This document shows, in pieces, positions 16,085-20,742 of a stretch of DNA of 20,742 nt. Both the position numbers and the translations under genes were made by a program. Each line of letters begins with the position of its first letter. The stretch's first letter is position 1. The DNA is from Pseudomonadota bacterium (GTDB taxonomy: Bacteria > Pseudomonadota > Alphaproteobacteria > Reyranellales > Reyranellaceae): the NCBI GenBank assembly GCA_023436825.1, contig JAEZHS010000049.1:1-20742 (forward strand), given 5' to 3'. The notes under the pieces were generated by a model, which ran no database searches, was not told the origin of the DNA, and saw only the letters and a list, made by a program, of their open reading frames with translations.

Positions 16085-17944
16085 ATGCGGGCATTTCCCT
16101 ATGACGTGATCGTGGTGGGCGGCGGCCATGCCGGCTGCGAGGCGGCGGCCGCGGCGGCGCGGCTAGGCGCGCGCACGCTGTTGCTCACCCACCGGGTGGA
16201 GACGATCGGCGAGATGTCCTGCAATCCCGCCATCGGCGGCTTGGGCAAAGGGCATCTGGTACGCGAGATCGATGCCTTGGACGGCGTCATGGGCCGGGCC
16301 ATCGACCGGGCCGGCATCCAGTTCAGGACACTCAATCTCTCAAAAGGACCCGCTGTGCGCGGGCCGCGCGCCCAAGCCGATCGCAAGCTCTATCGCCAGG
16401 CCATGCAGGCGCTGCTGAGCGAGCAAGCCAACCTGGAAATTCGCGCCGAGGCGGTTGCGGATATTGTTCTGGATGCAAGTGGCGCGTGTGCTGGCGTGCT
16501 TACGGAGTCGGGCCAGGAAATCGGCGCAGGGCGGGTCATCCTGACGACGGGCACCTTCCTGCGAGGGCTGATTCATTGCGGCGAAACGCGAATCTCCGCC
16601 GGTCGCGCGCGGGGCGACGGGGTTGAGGAGCCTTCGACGTTGCTCGCGCAGACGTTGCATCGGCTCGGTTTCGCTCTCGGACGGCTCAAGACGGGCACGC
16701 CGGCGCGGCTCGACGGTCGCACCATCGACTATGCCGGCCTGGAGCGGCAGGACGGGGATCTGCCCCCACAGCCCTTCTCCTATCTGACCGACAAGATCAC
16801 CACGCCCCAGATCGCCTGCCATATCACGGCGACGACGCCGGCCACCCACGCCATCATTCGGGCCAACCTCCATCGCGCGCCGATGTATTCAGGCGCCATC
16901 GAGAGCGTGGGACCACGCTACTGCCCGTCGATCGAGGACAAGGTCGTGCGTTTCGGCCAGCGCGACCGGCACCAGATCTTCCTCGAGCCTGAGGGGCTCG
17001 ACGACGACACGGTTTACCCGAACGGCATTTCCACATCGTTGCCACGGGAAATACAGTTGGAGATGCTGCAGACCATTCCGGGGCTGGAGCGTGCCGTCAT
17101 GCGTAGGCCGGGATATGCCATCGAGTACGATCATGTCGACCCGCGCGAACTCAAAGCCACGCTGGAGACGCGTAAAATCCCTGGTCTGTACATGGCCGGC
17201 CAAATCAATGGCACGACGGGCTATGAAGAGGCGGCGGCCCAGGGTCTTGTTGCGGGTTTGAATGCGGCCCTGTCTAAGCCGTTTATCGTTGACCGGGCCG
17301 AAGGGTATCTTGGCGTGCTGATTGATGACCTGGTCAGCCTGGGCGTTACCGAGCCCTATCGGATGTTCACCTCTCGGGCGGAGTACCGTCTGTGGCTGCG
17401 TGCCGACAACGCCGACCGGCGGCTGACCCCGCGTGGGCTGGAGATTGGCTGCATTCAGGGGGAGCGTCTACGGATGTTTCACGTGAAACAGTCGGCGCTC
17501 GCTGAGGCCCGCCATCTGGCGACTGGCCTGAAACTCAGCCCATCGGCTCTGTCCAAGCGCGGCATTGCCATCAATCAGGATGGTGTCCCTCGGTCGGCCC
17601 TGGAGCTGCTGGTCTATCCCGACATCGGCTGGGACCGGTTGGTCGGCCTATGGCCGGAGCTGGGATCAGTCTCCGCTGATGTCGCCGAGCAACTGACCAT
17701 CGATGCCCGTTACGACGGCTACCTTGACCGCCAGCGGATGGACATCGCGGCCTATCGGCGGGACGAGGCGTTGGAGCTGCCGGCGGATCTCGACTATCGC
17801 ATGGTCGGCAGCCTATCTAACGAAGTGCGTCAGAAGCTTGAGGCTCATCGGCCGGCGACTCTCGGCCAAGCAGCGCGGATCTCGGGCATTACGCCGGCTG
17901 CTCTTGTCGGCCTCCTGAAATACGTCCGCCGCCGGGCGGCTTGA
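16085..17944 (+). CDS. mnmG: tRNA uridine-5-carboxymethylaminomethyl modification enzyme MnmG (GidA)
   Basis: MnmG is the FAD/NADH partner of MnmE in wobble-uridine modification. The 619-residue protein starts with the dinucleotide-binding motif [20 protein letters not shown] at 7-26. It keeps the two functional cysteines, C46 ([16 protein letters not shown]) and C280 ([11 protein letters not shown]), and the family blocks [32 protein letters not shown] and [14 protein letters not shown]. The C-terminal helical MnmE-binding domain is complete ([11 protein letters not shown]). The ATG at 16085 gives the normal N-terminus, although upstream in-frame codons run to 16034 inside the preceding gene. 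Codons 464-469 (MFHVKQ) contain a perfect parS site. It normally follows mnmE; here the histidine phosphatase precedes it. Confidence 0.97.
   Translation: MRAFPYDVIVVGGGHAGCEAAAAAARLGARTLLLTHRVETIGEMSCNPAIGGLGKGHLVREIDALDGVMGRAIDRAGIQFRTLNLSKGPAVRGPRAQADRKLYRQAMQALLSEQANLEIRAEAVADIVLDASGACAGVLTESGQEIGAGRVILTTGTFLRGLIHCGETRISAGRARGDGVEEPSTLLAQTLHRLGFALGRLKTGTPARLDGRTIDYAGLERQDGDLPPQPFSYLTDKITTPQIACHITATTPATHAIIRANLHRAPMYSGAIESVGPRYCPSIEDKVVRFGQRDRHQIFLEPEGLDDDTVYPNGISTSLPREIQLEMLQTIPGLERAVMRRPGYAIEYDHVDPRELKATLETRKIPGLYMAGQINGTTGYEEAAAQGLVAGLNAALSKPFIVDRAEGYLGVLIDDLVSLGVTEPYRMFTSRAEYRLWLRADNADRRLTPRGLEIGCIQGERLRMFHVKQSALAEARHLATGLKLSPSALSKRGIAINQDGVPRSALELLVYPDIGWDRLVGLWPELGSVSADVAEQLTIDARYDGYLDRQRMDIAAYRRDEALELPADLDYRMVGSLSNEVRQKLEAHRPATLGQAARISGITPAALVGLLKYVRRRAA
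17475..17490. promoter_or_regulatory. parS: parS centromere site 1 (inside mnmG)
   Basis: TGTTTCACGTGAAACA is a perfect 16-base palindrome identical to the bacterial chromosomal parS consensus, the loading site for the ParB CTPase clamp. It lies in frame inside mnmG and encodes part of MFHVKQ. Confidence 0.93.
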
Positions 17945-17970
17945 CCTTGGCGAGCGTCCACGTCTCGCGT

Positions 17971-18096
17971 CACCCTGGGGAGCATCGCGCAACCACGCGC
18001 ATTCATATGCGCGCTTTGCGTCTCGAAGGGTGGGCCACGGTGACGGTGTCGCCCACCCCTCGAGACGCGCACTGCGCGCGCGCCTCAGGGTGAGGT
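17971..18096. repeat. Back-to-back pair of palindromic intergenic repeats downstream of mnmG
   Basis: Unit 1 (about 17971-18034) runs from CACCCTGGGGAGC to GCGTCTCGAAGGGTG. Unit 2 (about 18052-18096) is the same type in the opposite orientation, from CACCCCTCGAGACGCG to CCTCAGGGTGAGG. The facing ends, 18018-18035 and 18051-18068, pair at 17 of 18 positions around a 15-base loop. This CACCCT...TCTCGAAGGGTG type is, from memory, a common alphaproteobacterial repeat. The outer end of unit 2 supplies GAGG just before the degenerate rsmG copy. Confidence 0.75.
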
Positions 18097-18153
18097 AGTT
18101 GAGATGAGCGCTCCCGGCCGGTTCCGGAGAAGAATGCAGAAGATCGGGGTCGA

Positions 18154-18169
18154 TGTTTCACGTGAAACA
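18154..18169. promoter_or_regulatory. parS: parS centromere site 2 (inside the rsmG duplicate)
   Basis: This is a perfect TGTTTCACGTGAAACA palindrome, extended to 18 bases by flanking A and T (18153-18170). It sits in otherwise diverged duplicate sequence. Confidence 0.93.
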
Positions 18170-18456
18170 TCGGACCAGCTCGAACCGCCGGCCCGTACCC
18201 AGATCCGGCGGCAAAAGGCCGTCAACCTCGTCGGCCGGGCGGCTCTTGGAGACGTCGGGACCGGGGATGTCCTCGATTCGGCTCAGTTGCCCCTGATCCC
18301 AGCCAAAGCCGAAGTCCCCACCGATTTGGTCGGCTGCGGCGGGTTTCCTCCGCCACCACTTCCGGAAGAACCGTGCGGGGCGCGGCGTCTCGAAAGATGG
18401 GGACCCAGTCCTGGTGCGGCCGTCCAACGGGCGAGTTGCTCCGCGCGACTGGGAGC

Positions 18457-18484
18457 CACCCTTCGAGCGCTCCTCAGGGCGAGG
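18457..18484. repeat. Single palindromic-repeat unit supplying the rsmG ribosome-binding site
   Basis: CACCCTTCGAGCGCTCCTCA followed by GGGCGAGG is a shortened copy of the unit at 18052-18096. Its last bases, GAGG (18481-18484), lie five bases before the rsmG ATG and serve as the Shine-Dalgarno. Confidence 0.6.
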
Positions 18485-18489
18485 TCAGG

Positions 18490-19179
18490 ATGAGCGGCCG
18501 GGACCGGTTCTTGCGGGAGATGCAGAAGCTCGGAGTCGATGTTTCACGTGAAACATCGGATCAGCTCGAAGCCTTGGTCGCTACCCTGGTCCGGTGGCAA
18601 AAAGCCATCAATCTCGTCGGTCGAACGACCATCGAGGACGTCTGGACCCGACATGTCCTCGATTCGGCGCAGCTTGTGCCCCTGATCCCAAGCGAGGCCA
18701 AAAGCCTCGCCGACCTGGGCAGCGGCGGCGGCTTTCCCGGTCTGGTCCTGGCTGCCCTGCGCCCGGACTTGGATATGGCCCTGATCGAGGTCGACGCCCG
18801 CAAAGCGGCGTTCCTGGGCGAGGCTGGCCGGCGGATGGGGCTGAAGAAGCCGCCCAGAGTCGTCATCGGTCGTATCGAGGAGGCACCGGCTGCCAGTGCC
18901 GACATCGTGACAGCCCGAGCTCTGGCGCCCCTTGGTCAATTATTGCGCTGGGCCGACCGGCATCGCACCGATACCGCTATTTGCCTTTTCCACAAGGGTA
19001 AGGGGTGGCAGGCGGAGTTGACCGAGGCCATGAAGGACTGGGACATTCCCTGCCAACCCCTCAGCAGCATAACAGACCGTGACGCCGTCATCCTCAGAAT
19101 CGGCTCCTACACCGCGACAGCAGGTATTCGCGATCGCCAACCAAAAGGGCGGCGTCGGCAAAACCACGACAGCGATTAA
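18490..19179 (+). CDS. rsmG: 16S rRNA (guanine527-N7)-methyltransferase RsmG (GidB)
   Basis: RsmG methylates N7 of G527 in 16S rRNA using S-adenosylmethionine. The 229-residue protein has the family N-terminus (FLREMQKLGVDVSRETSDQL), WQKAINLVGRTT, RHVLDSAQLVPLIP, the SAM loop DLGSGGGFPG at 75-84, the acidic LIEVDARKAAFL and TARALAPLGQLL. Its natural end appears to be about AVILRIGS (near residue 206), but the frame stays open to 19179, adding a basic tail (RDRQPKGRRRQNHDSD) that overlaps parA by 101 bases in another frame. The ATG at 18490 follows GAGG by five bases; upstream in-frame codons belong to the duplicated region. A parS site overlaps codons 17-22 (the DVSRET region). Loss of RsmG in other bacteria gives low-level streptomycin resistance. 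Confidence 0.95.
   Translation: MSGRDRFLREMQKLGVDVSRETSDQLEALVATLVRWQKAINLVGRTTIEDVWTRHVLDSAQLVPLIPSEAKSLADLGSGGGFPGLVLAALRPDLDMALIEVDARKAAFLGEAGRRMGLKKPPRVVIGRIEEAPAASADIVTARALAPLGQLLRWADRHRTDTAICLFHKGKGWQAELTEAMKDWDIPCQPLSSITDRDAVILRIGSYTATAGIRDRQPKGRRRQNHDSD
18540..18555. promoter_or_regulatory. parS: parS centromere site 3 (inside rsmG)
   Basis: This is a perfect TGTTTCACGTGAAACA palindrome (18 bases with flanking A and T, 18539-18556). It encodes the conserved VSRET motif of RsmG, and lies 386 bases from site 2 and 1065 from site 1. Confidence 0.93.
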
Positions 19180-20017
19180 TCTCGCCACGGCGCTCGCCGC
19201 CGTCGGGGAGACGGTGCTGCTGATCGATCTCGATCCCCAGGGCAATGCTTCTACCGGGCTGGGCATCGCCAGAAATGAGCGCTCACCCGGTTCTTATGAA
19301 TTCCTGCTCGGCCTGTCGCCCTTGGCCGACTGCGTCCGGCCGTCCCAGATCCCGGGACTGTCGGTGATGCCCGCTTCGGTCTCCCTGGCAGGTGCAGAGA
19401 TCGAGCTCATAGACGTCGAGCGGCGCGAGCACCGCCTGGACGACGCTCTCAATGCGCCAGGTACCGACGCGCGCGAGCGCTGGACCACCATCCTGATCGA
19501 CTGCCCACCCTCGCTGGGGCTGGTCACGCTGAATGCCCTGGTTGCCGTCGATGCCATCCTGGTGCCGCTACAGGCCGAGTTCCTGGCGTTGGAAGGTATC
19601 GGGGCCTTGTCCAACACCGTGGCGAGGATCAAGAAAAGTCTCAACCCAAAGTTGCACATCGCCGGTGTCGTGCTGACCATGGTCGATCGCCGCATGACCT
19701 TGAGCCAACAGGTCGAGGCCGACGTGCGCGCGCATTTCGGCGAGCTGGTGTTCGGCACGACCATCCCGCGCAACGTGCGTATCGCCGAGGCGCCGTCGCA
19801 CGGCCTGCCGGTACTGATCTACGACAATGCCTGCGCCGGCGCGCAGGCGTACATCCTGCTGGCGAGCGAGTTCATCCGCCGCCGGCGGAAGCGCCTGCAG
19901 CGGCGCGGCCTGCCCCCGCTCGCGCGCCGCTCACCTTGCCGATCGGCCAGCTCAAGGCCGGCCGCATGCAGCCGCGCACGACCTTCCAGGACATGGAGGC
20001 GCTGGTCGAATCGGTGA
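19079..20017 (+). CDS. parA: Chromosome-partitioning ATPase ParA, with abnormal C-terminal extension
   Basis: ParA is the nucleoid-bound Walker-type ATPase that moves ParB-parS complexes. The frame encodes 312 residues. The deviant Walker A is NQKGGVGKTTTA at 21-32 (K23, K28), followed by LLIDLDPQGNASTGLG, the Walker B region ILIDCPPSLGLVTLNAL and the C-terminal block NVRIAEAPSHGLPVLIYDNA. The family normally ends just after ASEFIRR (residue 268 here). Instead, 44 Arg/Pro/Ser-rich residues follow that come from reading the parB region in the wrong frame. The GTG at 19079 is the only standard start: an in-frame TAA lies at 19070-19072. That start places 101 bases of parA inside rsmG. The catalytic core looks intact, and the tail probably reflects loss of the normal stop. 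Confidence 0.93.
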   Translation: MTPSSSESAPTPRQQVFAIANQKGGVGKTTTAINLATALAAVGETVLLIDLDPQGNASTGLGIARNERSPGSYEFLLGLSPLADCVRPSQIPGLSVMPASVSLAGAEIELIDVERREHRLDDALNAPGTDARERWTTILIDCPPSLGLVTLNALVAVDAILVPLQAEFLALEGIGALSNTVARIKKSLNPKLHIAGVVLTMVDRRMTLSQQVEADVRAHFGELVFGTTIPRNVRIAEAPSHGLPVLIYDNACAGAQAYILLASEFIRRRRKRLQRRGLPPLARRSPCRSASSRPAACSRARPSRTWRRWSNR

Positions 20018-20721
20018 AGGAGTTCGGCCTGCTGCAACCGATCCTTGTACGGCCTGTCGCAGGACAACCCGATGCCTACGAGATCGTCGCCGGCGAGCGG
20101 CGCTGGCGCGCGGCTCAGAAGGCGCAGCTGCACGAAGTGCCCGTGGTGGTGCGCACCATGGGCGACCAGGACGCCCTGCAGCTCGGCCTGATCGAGAACC
20201 TGCAGCGCTCAGACCTCACGGCGATCGACGAGGCGCTGGGCTATCGCCGCCTGTCCGACGAATTCAAGCAGACCCAGGAAGAGATCTCCAAGACGATCGG
20301 CAAGAGCCGCCCGCATGTCGCCAACACGGTCCGGCTCCTCGACCTGCCGGGCGCTGTGCAGGACATGATACGGCGCGGCGATCTCAGCGCCGGCCAGGCG
20401 CGCGCCCTGATCGGCGTCCCCGATCCGCTGGTGATGGCGCAGCGCGCGATCGACGAAAAGCTGACGGCGCGTGACCTCGAGCGGCTGGGCGGCGAGCTCA
20501 AGTCCAAGCCCAAGGGCGCGCGGCCCAAGGCGAATGGTGGTGGCGGCGGCAGCAGCAGCAAGAGCGCCGATACCAAGGCGCTGGAGAAACGCATCGAGGA
20601 AGCGCTGGGCCTGAAGGCCGATCTGAAGCTGCGCGGGCTCGGCGAGCAGAGCCTGCTCACCCTGGAGATCCGCGACTTCGATCAGCTCGACACAGGCGTG
20701 GAGCGGCTGACGCGGCGCTGA
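19936..20721 (+). CDS. parB: Chromosome-partitioning protein ParB, missing its usual N-terminus
   Basis: ParB loads at parS and slides as a CTP-dependent clamp. From the TTG at 19936 the protein has 261 residues: the N-terminal strand LPIGQLKAG, the CTP-binding GERRWRA at 53-59, ENLQR at 87-91, the helix-turn-helix TQEEISKTIGKSRPHVANTV at 113-132, a Gly/Ser linker (about 200-208) and a complete C-terminal dimerisation domain (LEKRIEEALGLKADLKL to the stop). The usual leading segment with a GLGRGLSALLG-type motif, which contacts ParA, is absent. The same frame stays open upstream and reads a Pro/Ala-rich linker (PPPAEAPAAARPAPARAPLT) but has no ATG, GTG or TTG. ATG 19966, eight bases after AAGG, is the only start with a plausible ribosome-binding site, but it would cut into the conserved domain. 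Start and N-terminus are therefore doubtful. Confidence 0.9.
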   Translation: MPIGQLKAGRMQPRTTFQDMEALVESVKEFGLLQPILVRPVAGQPDAYEIVAGERRWRAAQKAQLHEVPVVVRTMGDQDALQLGLIENLQRSDLTAIDEALGYRRLSDEFKQTQEEISKTIGKSRPHVANTVRLLDLPGAVQDMIRRGDLSAGQARALIGVPDPLVMAQRAIDEKLTARDLERLGGELKSKPKGARPKANGGGGGSSSKSADTKALEKRIEEALGLKADLKLRGLGEQSLLTLEIRDFDQLDTGVERLTRR

Positions 20722-20742
20722 TCGAAACGACCGCTGTCATCC

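Larger units (their letters stand above)
18104..18493 (+). pseudogene. Decayed partial duplicate of the rsmG 5' region
   Basis: This stretch is open for 129 codons and clearly copies the start of the real rsmG 386 bases downstream. MQKIGVDVSRETSDQLE matches MQKLGVDVSRETSDQLE, and QKAVNLVGR and VLDSAQLPLIP match QKAINLVGR and VLDSAQLVPLIP. Similarity fades at the SAM-binding loop, where DLGSGGGFPG has become DLVGCGGFPP; the rest is unrelated Pro/Arg-rich sequence that stops at the real rsmG start (ATGA overlap). The fold would be missing almost all of the methyltransferase domain, so a working enzyme is excluded. Between 18134 and 18184 there are only three mismatches to the parent copy, a stretch that includes the perfect parS. 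A short peptide could still be made because GAGG lies upstream. The likely function is as a carrier of the extra parS. Confidence 0.85.
18018..18738 (+). repeat. Degenerate tandem duplication covering a palindromic repeat and the rsmG 5' end
   Basis: Copy A (about 18018-18350) and copy B (about 18385-18738) share, in the same order, GCGTCTCGAA (18018 and 18385), CCTCAGGGYGAGGT (18083 and 18472), the ATGAGC start (18104 and 18490) and the parS segment. Offsets of 367, 389 and 386 bases show small indels since duplication. In the first 81 coding bases about 15 differ by hand count, 12 of them in the first 30. Confidence 0.75.

Noticed and set aside
17945..18103. Possible small gene on either strand between mnmG and the rsmG duplicate
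   Set aside because: The stretch is made of palindromic repeat units; open frames there have no coding character.
19905..19920. Programmed -1 frameshift at the C-run near 19912 making a ParA-ParB fusion
   Set aside because: There is no convincing slippery heptamer or downstream stem, and it would not explain the missing ParB N-terminal motif; a deletion is simpler.
20735..20742. Final bases TGTCATCC resemble the start of the REP-like arm at 8219
   Set aside because: Only eight bases are visible before the window ends, too short to call a repeat.
1..20742. CRISPR array, tRNA/rRNA genes, insertion sequences, DnaA-box cluster
   Set aside because: I looked for spaced direct repeats, cloverleaf-type palindromes, transposase motifs and TTATCCACA-type boxes and saw none that hold up by eye.

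Overview
The window is high-GC DNA from an alphaproteobacterium. The strongest evidence is the chromosome-partitioning neighbourhood at the right end (mnmG, rsmG, parA, parB with three perfect parS palindromes), together with mnmE, glnD and two promoters of the alphaproteobacterial general-stress (EcfG) type. The order or genus cannot be fixed from this sequence. The parS cluster suggests the window lies close to the replication origin, although no DnaA-box cluster was seen.

Layout. 1-1531 (minus) is the N-terminal part of glnD, cut by the window edge. 1577-2476 is a periplasmic-binding-protein-fold protein without a signal peptide. After an AT-rich gap with a good sigma-70-type promoter comes a small secreted helix-hairpin-helix protein that overlaps mnmE (2996-4372). 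From 4373 to about 16084 the usual mnmE-mnmG neighbourhood is split by about 11.7 kb of accessory genes. These are a minus-strand PaoABC-type molybdenum aldehyde oxidoreductase operon (8137-4415), a plus-strand ligD-ku non-homologous end-joining operon (8335-11902), a cysteine hydrolase, a TPP-dependent pyruvate-oxidase-like enzyme, a divergent family I pyrophosphatase, a four-helix DUF6328-like membrane protein and a histidine phosphatase. From 16085 the origin-side core resumes: mnmG, rsmG, parA, parB.

The most interesting points are these. (1) Both plus-strand accessory units, ligD-ku and TPP enzyme-PPase-DUF6328, are headed by a perfect EcfG-type promoter (GGAAC-N16-CGTT at 8290; GGAAC-N17-CGTT at 12570). 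This suggests one stress regulon that joins DNA repair to a small metabolic and membrane module. (2) Between mnmG and rsmG lies a decayed tandem copy of the 5' part of rsmG in which the embedded parS site is perfectly preserved. (3) The parA-parB junction appears damaged: ParA runs about 44 residues past its normal end, and ParB has lost its usual N-terminal motif and normal start, which suggests a deletion or an assembly fault. (4) rsmG and parA overlap out of frame by 101 bases. Several palindromic intergenic repeats (4373, 8220, 11901, 17971-18096, 18457) punctuate the accessory segment and the duplication.
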